DNA of 64,000 nucleotides from Streptomyces sp. adm13(2018) (GCF_008042145.1 NZ_RDBH01000141.1:1237392-1301391); one strand, 5' to 3'; positions 17,361 to 27,666 are shown, counted from the stretch's first letter. A program made the numbers and translations. The notes: generated from the letters alone by a model not told the origin.

Positions 17361-20300
17361 CTAGAAGAGGCTTCCCTCGGGCCGGAAGAGTCCGTCGTCC
17401 TCGAAGTCGACCCTAGTGGTCTTCCGTGACTGCTCCGCCTTCTTGCGGTGTGCCTCGGGAGAGGGCGGGGGCATGTCCGGGTGCTTCTTGGGCTTCTTGT
17501 GCAGCCCGAGGAACACCTCGTCGGCGTAGGCCTGGTGGTTGAGCTGACGGAGCCGGTCGATGATCTCGGTACGGGCGAGGAGGCCGATGGTGTAGCGGGT
17601 GCCCTGATCGGTTTCGTGGAACCCGTGGTCGAGGGGGACGGTCACGTGGGTCGGGTCGGCGGCCGGCGTGGCTCCGGTCTCGTCCAGGAGGTCGTGCCAC
17701 TCGTAGGCCTCGACGGTGGCCTTGTCGACCTCCTCGTGGATACGGCGGAGTTCGACGATGTCGGCATCTTGGCAGGTCGCGTCGTGGACGAGGTTGTAGG
17801 TGGCGGTCAGGCCGATGTTGCGGCGAATCATGAGCTCGCGGCGAAACTCGTCGAGATGGCTACCGGCTGTGCGCATCCTTCCGGTGAGGTTAGGAGTCGG
17901 GAAAGCCTCAAAGCCAGAGGAAATCGAATAGTTGGTCCGAGTTTCCAGCGTTGATGAATACTCGATGACCCACCAGAGATGGGGGGAGCTACTCAACGCT
18001 GCGAGCATCGCACGGTCTTCGGATGCGACAATGACAAGCATCTGGTCGAACACGTGCCGGGTCGGCATCATGACGGGTAGAGCGTACTTGCTGATCCTCG
18101 GGATGGAGATGCAGTTGCTGATCTTGCCGAGCTTATTCGTTAGAGCCGGTCTCTTTTCGGCATACTGCCACCAGTGATCGCGGTATACTTTTCGATTGTT
18201 TTGTTCGCGCTCTGGTTTGACGAGATCTACGACGCGCTGGAAAGGTTGCTTGTATTCGGCGGCGCGCGAGGAGGGCCAGTCGTGGAAGTTGATGATCCAT
18301 CGACCAGAGTCGAGTGTGGGGATATTTACTAGATCCTGACCGCCTACGTAGGGGTAGAGCACGTCCGAATTTCGCCCATCGGTGGCAATCCATGCGCGAG
18401 CTTCGGCTTCAGTTACTACGAAGCCAAGACCGACGATGTTGCTTCCCTGGAAGCATTGGTTGCGGTTTGATTCGAGCGACTCGACCCATCGAAGCTCCCG
18501 AGTGCCGGGGTTGAGTGCTGGCGTAATGCCATTCGCTACCTTTGTGCCGTCCAAAACAACCTCAGCAAAGTCGCTGATCGGCGATTTAGTTGCCCAGATT
18601 GCGCAATATTCAAGCGCTGCGGAATTTGACTTCCAGGGTGCGCTCTTGATGGCCCGATAAATGGTCACGCCCGCAGCGTGTAGTTGGTCGAGGCCAACGC
18701 TGCGCGATTCGCCTTGTGCGAGCGTATTCGTCGCTACCAATCCGGATTTTCCGTGTTTGCTGGTCAGTGTGTGAGTGCGTAGCTGAAAATAGGCTACTAG
18801 ATCCGCACTACCCCGCTTGCCCCATGCAAGGTAATCCACCATGTACTCGCGATAAGCCTCGCCCATCGCGCCGGTCAGCTTCTGTCCACCCAAGAACGGA
18901 GGATTCCCCACCACCGCATCAAACCCACCCCTCTCCGCAAACACCTCCGGAAATTCCAGCGGCCAATGTACCGGCACCCTCCGCAGCCCGCCCTCCGGCA
19001 GCTCGCTCGCTAGCCACTCCGCCGCCTGCTTCCGCGCCTCCGTCACCACCACTGACTCATCCGCAACCGCCGCCGGCACCACGTCTCGAGCCAGTCGCGC
19101 CGCCGTCGGGAACAGGTCCCTGACCCGCTCGCCGCCCTCGTCCTCGTACCAGGCCACCCGGCCTGACGCGCAAGTCGCCAGTGCCGCGCCCGCGATCAGG
19201 TCGCCGACCAGCCTCAGCTTCGCCGTCTTATCGCGGACGCCCCGCAACAGTTCGCGCTTCTGGGCCAGTTCCTCTGGGCTGTCGCCCAGCTCCGTGATGG
19301 CGTGCCGAGCAGCAACCACCTCCGCCACCAGCGTCTCCGTGTCTGCCTCCGCGCCCAGCAGGTCGCCCTTCGCCACGTCCAGGTGGACCGCCGTCAGCTG
19401 GTCCATCGACGAGACGCCAAGCAACGAGTCTCCCGCCACCAGACGGTCGTCCAGGAACGTGAACGGGCGCTCCGGGTCCATCGAGACCAGCCACAGCGAC
19501 AGCTTGGCCATCTCCACGGCCATGGGGTTGATGTCCACCCCGTACAGGCAGTGCTCGATGATCTGGCGGCGCGCCTCCACGACCACCGGGTCGGACTCCG
19601 CGTCCACCGACGTCACGGTGTCGACGCCCCGACCGGCGGCCCGGTACGTCACCGCGTCCTCGCGCTCCTCGCGCGCCCACGCTTCGATGAGGCGGTCGGC
19701 GAGGTACCGGCACGCCGCGACCAGGAACGCCGCCGAGCCCATCGCGATGTCCGCGACCTTCAGGTCCAGGATCTCGCTCGCGGACTTCGGGACCCAGGCC
19801 GACTCGTCCGCCGTCTGGAGCGGGCCCGGCTCGTACACCAGGGGCTCCAGCGCGTGCCGGACGACCTCCTCCGCCAGCGACCGCGGGGTGTAGTGCGTGC
19901 CGGTGTTCTTCCGGAGTGAGGACTCCGTGACGAACAGTGAACCCGCCCTGATCACCACCGGGAGGTCTCGCAGATCCCTCCGCAGCAGTCCGAAGAACGG
20001 CAGCAGCCGCTCCGTGAGCCCCGCGTCCCGTGAAGCAGCCTGGATTAGCCGCCGTGCCTCCGCGTCGGACTCGCCCTTCGCGCCCTTTGCCGGGGACAGC
20101 AGCTTCTCCAGCCTTGTCGCGTTCGCCGGCGGCTTGGGGTCCTTCCACTGCTCGAAGATCTTCTTCGCCAGCGTCTTGACGTTGCCGTTCGACTGCGCCG
20201 CAAGGGACTCCAGCTCCCGCAGCGGCACTTCGTGTTCCATGCCCGCGGGGCCGATCAGGCCCACCATGGTCTCGACGGCGCGCTCGCCGTCGTACGAGAG

Positions 20301-21689
20301 CAGGCCCTCGTACACGTAACCGATCTGCTCGACGTCGAGCGCGCGGAAGCTGAGCGTTCGGGTCTCGCGCTGCTTGCCCGTGCCGACGCGGACTTCCTGG
20401 ACGGATTGGAGCATGTGCAGGACCGTGCGGTCGTCGATCGGCAGGAGCCCGGACTGGGACTCCAGCCAGGGGTACGTGCTCGGGTCGAAGATCGAGCCGT
20501 CGTACGCCGGCAGGACGAGCTCCGGGTGCTTGACGCCGCCGTGCACCGCGTGGAACAGCGCGATGAGCCGGTGCCAGGCCGCCGTCGTGTGCTCCAGGGA
20601 CGCCTCGCCCTCGGCGTCCGCCCGTGCCTTCAGCTCAGCCCGTAGGAAGCGGGCCGAATAGGACTTCGCGTACACCTCGTTGTCCGCCGGAAGGAGCCCT
20701 CGTTCCTCGGCGAAGAGGAGGAAGACGACGCGCATCATCACCGCGACCGCGCCCCGGTAGACCTCGCTCGCTGCGACGCCGTCGGCGCGCAGGCCGGGTG
20801 CGCCGTTCTCCATCGTCCGGGCGTCGGCACGGCCGATCGCGTCGACCAGGAGCTCGACCGCCTGACGGACCTGGACGCCCAGGGCGTCGGTGACCTCGTC
20901 GCCCGCGTCCAGGCTCTTCCTCAGCAGGCCGACGAGGGTCTCGGACTCCTCGTACTCGAAGAAGCGCCGGCGGCGCAGCAGGGAGACGAAGGCGCGGACG
21001 ACGTTCCGATCGGCGGCCGCGTTCCAGTCGATGGAGTCGAAGACGGCCGTGGTCGTGACGCCGCCGATCGGCGCCCAGACCAGGCACCACCAGCGGCCGT
21101 CGGTGAGTAGGCCGAGCGGGATGTCGTGGTGGCGGAGGAGGCGGGCCAGGCGGTCGGCCGGACTGGCCGCCCAGTCGCCGCCCCAGTTCGCACGCGCTGT
21201 GGGGGCGGTGCCGCTCGGCACGGTCATGCCGAGCACACGGACCCGCTTGGCGGCCGTGGTCGCATCCGGTTCGGCGGCGAGGTCCGCGCCGGGCTCGACC
21301 AGGGCGAAGTCGGCGCGCAGACGGGCGCCGTGCTCGGGGACGTCCAGCGTGAAGCGGTCCAGGACCAGGTCCGGTACGTCCTCGCCCTCCCCCTGCCGCA
21401 GGGCCAGCGCGTCGCCCCATTCAAGGAGCGAGCGCAGGATGTACGCGACCCACTCGTCCCGGCCTGCCGCGGTGTTGGTCTGCCAGTCGGCGTGCTGGGC
21501 GCGCAGACGGGCGCGCTCGTCCTTGTCGAGGGCGTCGAGCTGGGGCCAGGTGTGGAGCAGTACCGGCATCGTCAGGAAGGGGCCCGAGACCTCGGTGAGG
21601 TCGAGCCACTCCTGGTGCTGGGAGCGGCCGTCGAGCGCCTTGGCCCGGGCGGCGGCGAGTCCTCGGGAGGCGGCGGGGCGGGGGCTCAT
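17361..21689 (-). CDS. drmMI: DrmMI, Eco57I/PglX-type adenine-N6 DNA methyltransferase of class 1 DISARM
   Basis: 1442-aa methyltransferase marking host DNA as self. SAM-binding motif I is ADIAMGSAAF near 650, the next strand is YGVDINPMAVEMAKLSL, and the catalytic motif IV is NPPF near 926, typical of N6-adenine enzymes. The region after this (17.9-18.9 kb) is the target-recognition part and is clearly richer in A/T than the flanking sequence, suggesting replacement by recombination. The last residues EDDGLFRPEGSLF match the tail of the 526-aa protein. It overlaps drmD in ATGA. Known DISARM methylases modify host sites and their loss can be toxic; the recognition site here cannot be read from sequence. 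Confidence 0.93.
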   Translation of the reverse strand: MSPRPAASRGLAAARAKALDGRSQHQEWLDLTEVSGPFLTMPVLLHTWPQLDALDKDERARLRAQHADWQTNTAAGRDEWVAYILRSLLEWGDALALRQGEGEDVPDLVLDRFTLDVPEHGARLRADFALVEPGADLAAEPDATTAAKRVRVLGMTVPSGTAPTARANWGGDWAASPADRLARLLRHHDIPLGLLTDGRWWCLVWAPIGGVTTTAVFDSIDWNAAADRNVVRAFVSLLRRRRFFEYEESETLVGLLRKSLDAGDEVTDALGVQVRQAVELLVDAIGRADARTMENGAPGLRADGVAASEVYRGAVAVMMRVVFLLFAEERGLLPADNEVYAKSYSARFLRAELKARADAEGEASLEHTTAAWHRLIALFHAVHGGVKHPELVLPAYDGSIFDPSTYPWLESQSGLLPIDDRTVLHMLQSVQEVRVGTGKQRETRTLSFRALDVEQIGYVYEGLLSYDGERAVETMVGLIGPAGMEHEVPLRELESLAAQSNGNVKTLAKKIFEQWKDPKPPANATRLEKLLSPAKGAKGESDAEARRLIQAASRDAGLTERLLPFFGLLRRDLRDLPVVIRAGSLFVTESSLRKNTGTHYTPRSLAEEVVRHALEPLVYEPGPLQTADESAWVPKSASEILDLKVADIAMGSAAFLVAACRYLADRLIEAWAREEREDAVTYRAAGRGVDTVTSVDAESDPVVVEARRQIIEHCLYGVDINPMAVEMAKLSLWLVSMDPERPFTFLDDRLVAGDSLLGVSSMDQLTAVHLDVAKGDLLGAEADTETLVAEVVAARHAITELGDSPEELAQKRELLRGVRDKTAKLRLVGDLIAGAALATCASGRVAWYEDEGGERVRDLFPTAARLARDVVPAAVADESVVVTEARKQAAEWLASELPEGGLRRVPVHWPLEFPEVFAERGGFDAVVGNPPFLGGQKLTGAMGEAYREYMVDYLAWGKRGSADLVAYFQLRTHTLTSKHGKSGLVATNTLAQGESRSVGLDQLHAAGVTIYRAIKSAPWKSNSAALEYCAIWATKSPISDFAEVVLDGTKVANGITPALNPGTRELRWVESLESNRNQCFQGSNIVGLGFVVTEAEARAWIATDGRNSDVLYPYVGGQDLVNIPTLDSGRWIINFHDWPSSRAAEYKQPFQRVVDLVKPEREQNNRKVYRDHWWQYAEKRPALTNKLGKISNCISIPRISKYALPVMMPTRHVFDQMLVIVASEDRAMLAALSSSPHLWWVIEYSSTLETRTNYSISSGFEAFPTPNLTGRMRTAGSHLDEFRRELMIRRNIGLTATYNLVHDATCQDADIVELRRIHEEVDKATVEAYEWHDLLDETGATPAADPTHVTVPLDHGFHETDQGTRYTIGLLARTEIIDRLRQLNHQAYADEVFLGLHKKPKKHPDMPPPSPEAHRKKAEQSRKTTRVDFEDDGLFRPEGSLF

Positions 21690-24600
21690 CGGCGGGCTTC
21701 CTTTGCGGGGATCACGAAGACGACGGCGACGGGGAAGAGGTGGGAGCGCGGCTCGTGGTAGCGGGCGGCGATGGTGGCGCGCTCACGCTCCCGCTCGGCA
21801 GACAGGGACTCGATACGCGCCTGCCAGCGTTCGCGGTCCTCGCGGTACTGGCGCTGCTCGGCGGTGGACACCTCGCGGGTGCCGAAGAGCGCGATCTGCT
21901 CGTTGTCGTCGTCGCCCTCCTCCTTGAGCTTGGCGCGCAGGGTGGCCTCGAAGCGGTCGAGGGTGGCCTGGATGCGGGCCTCCTCCTCGGCGCGGCGGCT
22001 GTCGAGGGCGTTCTCCAGCGAGGCGCGCCGCTCGCGGGCGCGGGCGGCCAGAGAGTCGTACAGCGGGTCCTTCAGTTTGGACCAGGCACCGGTGAGCTCC
22101 TGGCGCAGGGCGGGCGCGGCCTCGGTGCCGTCGGTGAGGGCGCGACCCAGGGCGGCACCTTGGGCGCCGACGGAGTCCCAGCGGCGGAAGCGACCCGTGT
22201 CGCCGAACCAGCCGCCTGCGTAGAGGATCTCCTCGTGCAGGCGGGTGCCGTCCGCGCCGACGAGGACGTACCGCGCGTAGGCCGAGACGAGCGTCGTCTG
22301 AAGAGCGGGGTCGTCGCTGACAACGGCCGCGACGCGGTGCAGGCCGACGCTGTCCGCGTTCCAGACCGCGGCGGTGAGCAGCCGGGTGGAGAGCGCGACC
22401 AGTGGGTGCTTCAGGTGGGCGAGCACGATGTCGTCACGACCGAGCGCGGCGATCTGCGGGTCGAAGGTGACGGGGCGCTGCTCGGCAGGGCGCAGCTTGT
22501 GGGCCAGGCCCCGGGTGGCGCGCTCCCACGTGCCGGACAGCGGCGGCACGTCGTACAGGCCGCCCTCGAAGTCCACGCTGTGGTGGGGAGCGAGGGGCTG
22601 CTGGTGGTCGAGCGCGAGCGCGGTGTCGACGACGCGCTTGATGTTGGCCGGGGTCAGGCCGAGGGTGTCGACCGTCTCCTGGTACTGGTCGGCGAGACGC
22701 TTGGCCTGCGCGGTCACGTTCTGCTCGGCGGCGATGTCGCCGCCGGTCTTGCGGCCGGCGATCTGCCTCGGCTTCGCGTTCTCGATGTCCACGGGCATCT
22801 GGTCGCCGGTCATGCGCCGTTGTACGGCCTCGGCGATGACGGCGTTGACCGAGCCGAGGTCCTGTTCCATCTTGGCGACCTTGCGGGCGACGCGGGAGAG
22901 GAACTCGAGGTCGGCCTCGTAGGAGCCGGCCTTGGCCTTCTCCCAGCCGGCGCCGATGAAATGGGTGATCTCCGGATCCGTGCGCTGGCCCCAGCGGTCG
23001 ATCCGGCCGATGCGCTGCTCCAGCTTGTTGGGGTTGAACGGGATGTCGTAGTTGAATAGCCGGTGGCAGTGGTTCTGGAGGTCGATGCCCTCGCTGGCCG
23101 CGTCGGTCGCCAGCAGGATGCGGACCTTGCCTTCCTCGGTGGCCGGATGGGCCTGGAAGCCGAGCCGGATCTCCTCGCGCTCCTCGGCGTTCAGCCCGCC
23201 GTGCAGCACGGCGACCCGCCCGCCGTCGGTGAGCTGATGCTGCTGGAGCAGGCTGAACAGCCACTTCTGGGTGTCGCGGTACTCGGTGAAGACCACGACC
23301 CGCTCGTTGAGCCAGTGCTGGTCGGGGCGGCAGATCGCCTTGAGCTCATTGATCAGCGCGTCGGCCTTGGAGTCGGCGGCGGCCTCGTGCATGAGAGCCC
23401 AGCGCTCCATCTCCCGCAGCAGCGTCAGCTCGTCCCCGTCCTCCTGCGGCGTCAGGCTGGTGGAGCGGGTGAGGGCCGCGTCCTCGGCGTCGGCCAGGCC
23501 GAGGTCGTCCAGGTCGGCGGCGAGGTCGGCGAACTCTTCCAGCCACTCGGGGACTTCGGCGGCGGCGGAACGCGTGCGGCCGTGTGTGTCGTCCAGGTGG
23601 GAGAGGTACACCTTGACGGTGTGCAGGAAGGCGGCGGGGGAGGAGAAGAGGCGCTTCTTCAGCAGCAGCGTGACGAGGTCGGCGGCACGGCGGCCACCGC
23701 GCGCCTTCGGGGCCATACGACGCTTGCGCAGGTCGGCGAAGCTGCCGAGCAGGCCGTGGATCTCCCGTTCCAACTCGGTGTATTCAACGGGGAGCTCGTG
23801 GGTCTGGCGGATACGGAAGCGCTGTGTACCGTCGGGGTTGGTGACGTTGACCTTCAGACGGCGTACGACCGTCTCGTCCCGGGACTGCTTGTCGGGTTCG
23901 ACACCCCGGGCGAACTTCTGGTTGTCGATGAGTTCGAGCAGCGCGGTGTACGACTCCGGGTAGCCATTGTGCGGGGTCGCGGAGAGGAACAGCCGGTGCT
24001 CGAAGTGCGGCACCAGGCGCCGGATCAGCTTGGTCTGCTGGGAGTCGACCGCATACACCTGTTTGGGTGCGGCCGGTGCGACATGGTGAGCCTCGTCCAG
24101 GACGAGAAGGTCGAAGAAGCGGCGCTGCTGGGACCCGTCCTCCTGGTTCTCCTCCCGGGCCGGGACCACTTCGTCCAGTAGCCGCTGCGCCTTCGGACCG
24201 CGCAGCCAGGGGAGCGAGATGATGGTGAGCGGGTGGACCCGGAACGGATTGGCCGCCGTGCCGTGGGTCCGGCGCAGCCGTGCGCAGTGCTCGGAGTCGA
24301 CGATGGTGAAGGTGAGACCGAACTTGTCCTGCAGCTCGTCCCGCCACTTCAGGGTGAGGCCCGCCGGGCAGACCACCATGACCCGGTGCGCCCTGCCGCG
24401 CAGCAGCAGCTCCTGCACGACGAGACCGGCCTCGATGGTCTTGCCGAGACCGACATCGTCGGCGAGGAGAAGGTTGACACGCGGTGCGCCGACAGCACGG
24501 GAGACGGGTTCGAGCTGGTACGGCTCGACAGCGACGCCCGAGCGGAAGGGCGCTTGGAGGGTCTTGACGTCGGCGGAGGCGACCGCCGACCAGCGGACGG

Positions 24601-24904
24601 CGTCGAGGAAGGCGGCGAGACGCGAGGGCGGGTCGAACTGGCAGGCGGAGGCATCGGGCAGCGAGCCCCGGTCCAGGACCCTGCGCCCTGGCTCGACCTC
24701 CCATATGACGGAGAGCGTGTCCCCGAAGCGGCCGTCGGCCACCGACTGGAGGTGGACCAGAGTGGCGGCCCGCCCACCTTCGGCGGGCGCCGCATCGACA
24801 CCGGCGACGACCCAGCTCTGGCCGCGCACCTCGACCAGCTCGCCCTCCTGGGGCAGCTGCTCCGATGCGTCCGTGCCGCGATCCCGCCGGGCCGCCTGCG
24901 TCAT
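21686..24904 (-). CDS. drmD: DrmD, SNF2-family helicase of class 1 DISARM
   Basis: SNF2-type ATPase. Motif I is DDVGLGKT near 150, motif II DEAH near 270 and motif III SATPHNG. The C-terminal lobe has ATDAASEGIDLQ and QRIGRIDRWGQ. A long charged, partly coiled-coil tail follows. drmD followed by drmMI is the signature of class 1 DISARM. I chose ATG 24904 because AGAAGG stands seven bases before it; ATG 24943 is in frame and would add 13 residues but lacks a ribosome site. QIALF (21884-21898, Gln near 1003) resembles a sliding-clamp peptide. It is the first gene of the drmD-drmMI unit, whose promoter carries dyad site C. Confidence 0.94.
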   Translation of the reverse strand: MTQAARRDRGTDASEQLPQEGELVEVRGQSWVVAGVDAAPAEGGRAATLVHLQSVADGRFGDTLSVIWEVEPGRRVLDRGSLPDASACQFDPPSRLAAFLDAVRWSAVASADVKTLQAPFRSGVAVEPYQLEPVSRAVGAPRVNLLLADDVGLGKTIEAGLVVQELLLRGRAHRVMVVCPAGLTLKWRDELQDKFGLTFTIVDSEHCARLRRTHGTAANPFRVHPLTIISLPWLRGPKAQRLLDEVVPAREENQEDGSQQRRFFDLLVLDEAHHVAPAAPKQVYAVDSQQTKLIRRLVPHFEHRLFLSATPHNGYPESYTALLELIDNQKFARGVEPDKQSRDETVVRRLKVNVTNPDGTQRFRIRQTHELPVEYTELEREIHGLLGSFADLRKRRMAPKARGGRRAADLVTLLLKKRLFSSPAAFLHTVKVYLSHLDDTHGRTRSAAAEVPEWLEEFADLAADLDDLGLADAEDAALTRSTSLTPQEDGDELTLLREMERWALMHEAAADSKADALINELKAICRPDQHWLNERVVVFTEYRDTQKWLFSLLQQHQLTDGGRVAVLHGGLNAEEREEIRLGFQAHPATEEGKVRILLATDAASEGIDLQNHCHRLFNYDIPFNPNKLEQRIGRIDRWGQRTDPEITHFIGAGWEKAKAGSYEADLEFLSRVARKVAKMEQDLGSVNAVIAEAVQRRMTGDQMPVDIENAKPRQIAGRKTGGDIAAEQNVTAQAKRLADQYQETVDTLGLTPANIKRVVDTALALDHQQPLAPHHSVDFEGGLYDVPPLSGTWERATRGLAHKLRPAEQRPVTFDPQIAALGRDDIVLAHLKHPLVALSTRLLTAAVWNADSVGLHRVAAVVSDDPALQTTLVSAYARYVLVGADGTRLHEEILYAGGWFGDTGRFRRWDSVGAQGAALGRALTDGTEAAPALRQELTGAWSKLKDPLYDSLAARARERRASLENALDSRRAEEEARIQATLDRFEATLRAKLKEEGDDDNEQIALFGTREVSTAEQRQYREDRERWQARIESLSAERERERATIAARYHEPRSHLFPVAVVFVIPAKEARR

Positions 24905-24998
24905 GCTGTGCCTTCTCTCTGTGACGGGGCCGCGCCCTCGCATACGGCATCGACTTTACGCAATTCAGGACACGGAACGGGAAGCCGCCGTGGGCGGT

Positions 24999-25036
24999 AT
25001 GTTAACCGAGGGATTCTGTTGTGAACATAGTTCACG
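24999..25036 (-). promoter_or_regulatory. drmD promoter with island dyad site C (25020-25036)
   Basis: The most symmetrical island site, TGTGAACATAGTTCACG. On the minus strand TTCACA (25025-25020) serves as -35 and TAACAT (25004-24999) as -10, 15 bp apart, about 95 bp before the drmD start. The dyad covers the -35. Confidence 0.6.
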
Positions 25037-25056
25037 CGTGATGGCTCGGATCGGGA

Positions 25057-26544
25057 CTACGTGGAGCGCCGCTCGAAGCGATCGAGTCGTCCGAGGAGCG
25101 CCGCGGTCCTGGCGTGCCGGGGATCCGTGCGTGGCAGGACGCGCTGCTGGTCGGCGTCCAAGCCGGTCAGCTGGGCCTGAGCGCTCTCGATCTGGCCCCC
25201 GCGGGCGGTGAGCGCGGCGATCTCGTACCGGGTGTCGAAGACGGCCCGGTCCATCGGCCCGAAGACATGTTGCTGGACGGGGAGCAGTGCCTCGTACTCG
25301 TGCCGCGCCTCAGGAGTGCGGCCGAGTTCCGAGAGGCATCGGGCTGCGCCCGCGCGACACGCAAGGACATCCCGGTCTGTTGCCGGACGGTGCTGACGCA
25401 GGGCGCCCCCGAGGCTGAAGAACACCTCGTACGCGGTCGTGAACTCCTCGGACTCGATCAGCAGCGCGGCGTAGGTGAGACGCAAGGGCAGCACCTCGGT
25501 GTCGTCGAGCCGTCGGCGCGTACCGCAGAGGTGTTTCTCCAGGAGGGCCGCGGCGGCGACATGCTCCCCCCGCGCCGCCAGCGCGCGGACCTCTTCGGAG
25601 AGGGACGCCGCCGACTGTGCGCCTTCCGCACCCGACGCGGACCGCGTCTGCGAGCTCGCGGGGGCGGGGCGGTCTGCCGACGGCGTGCGCGGGCCGGGGA
25701 TCGTCTGTGGCTCCAGCCAGGTGCGAGCCACTTCCCGTACTTCCCGTACCGAGGGGCGATCCGCGGGGTCCTTGGCGAGCAGTCGCATGACGAGGTCGGC
25801 GAACTCGGACGGCAGGTCCGCTCGGTGCTCGGTGACGGGAGCGGGCTTGTCGTGCATGTGTTTGAGGAGCAGGGCGAGCGGCACGCCACCCTGCAACTCG
25901 AAAGGCGGCTTCCCCGCCAGGATCTCGTACAGCACGCAGCCGAGGGCGTACAGGTCACTCCGTGCGGTTGCCGGCTTGCCCAGTCCCTGTTCGGGCGAGA
26001 TGAACCCCGGCGTACCGAGGAGATCGTTCGTCCCGGTGAGCCGTGGCGCGTCGGGATCGTCCTGCCGGGCGGCGGCGATGCCGAAATCGAGAACCTTCAG
26101 CGTCCCCTTGTCTGTCAGCATCAGATTCGACGGCTTCAGGTCACGATGGATGACAGGGATCTGATGTGCTTCGGCGAGCACCTCCACCGTCTGCACCGCG
26201 ACGCTCGCGGCCAGCGTCACCGGGAACGGGCCGTGCTCCTTGAGGCGGTCGGCCAGGGTCTGGCCATGGACGAGTTCCATGGCGATGTACAGAGCGTCAC
26301 TCTCGTGCCTGCCCGTGTCGTGGATCACGGGTACACCCGGGTGCCCGAGGCGGGCAAGGAGGTCCGCTTCCTGCTCGAAGCGCCGCTCCAGTCGGCTACT
26401 GCCTCCGCCGGTGCCGTCCAGGCGCAGCAGCTTCACCGCGACGAGCCGATTGAGCCGGAGGTCCTTCGCCTCCCAGACTTCGCCCATGCCTCCCCGGCCG
26501 ATGCGTCGGATCAGCTCGAAGCGTTCCTGGATGACTCGTCTCAC
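25057..26544 (-). CDS. Soluble Ser/Thr protein kinase with TPR-like tail (kinase 1)
   Basis: 495-aa Hanks-type kinase. The glycine loop is GRGGMG, the catalytic Lys is in VAVKLL, the catalytic loop HRDLKPSN, then DFGIA and the activation segment GTPGFISPEQ. Residues about 300-495 form helical repeats with TPR-like spacing. It has no TM segment and no PASTA domains, so it is cytosolic and unlike the PknB cell-wall kinases. It follows kinase 2 by 96 bp on the same strand, so probably shares its promoter. Kinases are parts of several phage-defence systems (Stk2, PglW); a signalling or abortive role for this one is inference. Confidence 0.9.
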   Translation of the reverse strand: MRRVIQERFELIRRIGRGGMGEVWEAKDLRLNRLVAVKLLRLDGTGGGSSRLERRFEQEADLLARLGHPGVPVIHDTGRHESDALYIAMELVHGQTLADRLKEHGPFPVTLAASVAVQTVEVLAEAHQIPVIHRDLKPSNLMLTDKGTLKVLDFGIAAARQDDPDAPRLTGTNDLLGTPGFISPEQGLGKPATARSDLYALGCVLYEILAGKPPFELQGGVPLALLLKHMHDKPAPVTEHRADLPSEFADLVMRLLAKDPADRPSVREVREVARTWLEPQTIPGPRTPSADRPAPASSQTRSASGAEGAQSAASLSEEVRALAARGEHVAAAALLEKHLCGTRRRLDDTEVLPLRLTYAALLIESEEFTTAYEVFFSLGGALRQHRPATDRDVLACRAGAARCLSELGRTPEARHEYEALLPVQQHVFGPMDRAVFDTRYEIAALTARGGQIESAQAQLTGLDADQQRVLPRTDPRHARTAALLGRLDRFERRST

Positions 26545-26640
26545 ACGCTCCCCCGGCCCCTGAATTGCGTTTGCCCCCGCTGGGTGCTCAGCATCCTCTC
26601 ACCGCACCAGGGCGACGGAACGATCGTGCGTCGGAATCCG

Positions 26641-27582
26641 TCACACCGGATACGGTCCCTGGGGCAGGACGAAGGGGCGCCGCGGATCCTCGGGGCCGAA
26701 ACTGCGCAGTGTGGCGGGCCCGGCGGCCGGGGTGGGCAGCCAGGGGCCCAGGGTGCCGTACACGTCGGCTGCCGATTCCGGCCGTTCCGTGCGCTCCTTC
26801 GCGAGCAGGGCGAAAAGCAAGGCCTGGAGCTCGTTCGGCACCTCCACTCCGTACTCGCCGAGAGCCGGCGGGGCCTCGTACAGGTGCCCGCTGACGACGG
26901 CCAGAGGGGACGTGGAGGGGAACGGCGGCATACCCGAGAGTAGATGGTGCAGCAGGCAGCCGACGCTGTAGAGGTCGCTGCGGGCGTCGAGTGGTGCGCC
27001 GTTCCCGGAGATCAGCTCGGGGGAGGCGTACAGGAGATTTCCCGGATGCTCGCCCGTGGCTGTCAGTCGCGAGCCGTCATCCACCACCAGCTTCACCAGG
27101 CCGAAGTCCAGGACCTTCACCACGCCGTCGCGGCGGATCATGACATTCTCCGGCTTGAGGTCCCGATGGATGAGGCCGGCGGCGTGTGCCACCGAGAGAC
27201 CCGCGCAGATCTGCGCGCATACGGCCGCCGCCGAGGCCACGTCGAGGCGCTCGCGTTCATCCAGGACCATGCCGAGGGTCGCACCGTCCACGAGCTGCAT
27301 CACGAGCCAGTGGAGCTCGCCCGTCATGGCGGCGTCGTAGACGGTCGCCACGTTTGCGCTGTCGAGTGCGGCAGCGGCCTTGGCCTCCCGCTCGAAGCGT
27401 CTACGGAACCGGTCGAGGTCTTCCTCGCTCGTGAGATCGTCCGTGGTGACCGTCTTGACGGCGACAGGGCGCTCCAGGTGAAGATCGTGTCCCTGCCACA
27501 CGCGCCCCATGCTCCCGCGGCCGAGTGGACGGTCCAGCCGGTAGCGATTGCCGACTACGGTGCCATGGCCGATGGCGCGCAT
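26641..27582 (-). CDS. Soluble Ser/Thr protein kinase, catalytic domain only (kinase 2)
   Basis: 313-aa Hanks-type kinase: glycine loop GRGSMG, VAVKTV, HRDLKPEN, DFGLVKL, and LLYASPE in the activation segment. It ends soon after the kinase fold, without the helical tail of kinases 1 and 3 and without TM segments. ATG 27582 has GGAAGG seven bases upstream. The frame stays open for another kilobase upstream, but that part is antisense to the methylase gene. It is divergent from the methylase, with 202 bp between them holding dyad site D. It probably leads a kinase 2-kinase 1 transcript. Confidence 0.9.
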   Translation of the reverse strand: MRAIGHGTVVGNRYRLDRPLGRGSMGRVWQGHDLHLERPVAVKTVTTDDLTSEEDLDRFRRRFEREAKAAAALDSANVATVYDAAMTGELHWLVMQLVDGATLGMVLDERERLDVASAAAVCAQICAGLSVAHAAGLIHRDLKPENVMIRRDGVVKVLDFGLVKLVVDDGSRLTATGEHPGNLLYASPELISGNGAPLDARSDLYSVGCLLHHLLSGMPPFPSTSPLAVVSGHLYEAPPALGEYGVEVPNELQALLFALLAKERTERPESAADVYGTLGPWLPTPAAGPATLRSFGPEDPRRPFVLPQGPYPV

Positions 27583-27666
27583 GACCCTTCCTTCCCGAGC
27601 CCAGGTCGTGGGGTGTGTGGGGCGATCGTACGGGGGCAAAGGCTTGGTGAATGAGCGGTGCGCACC

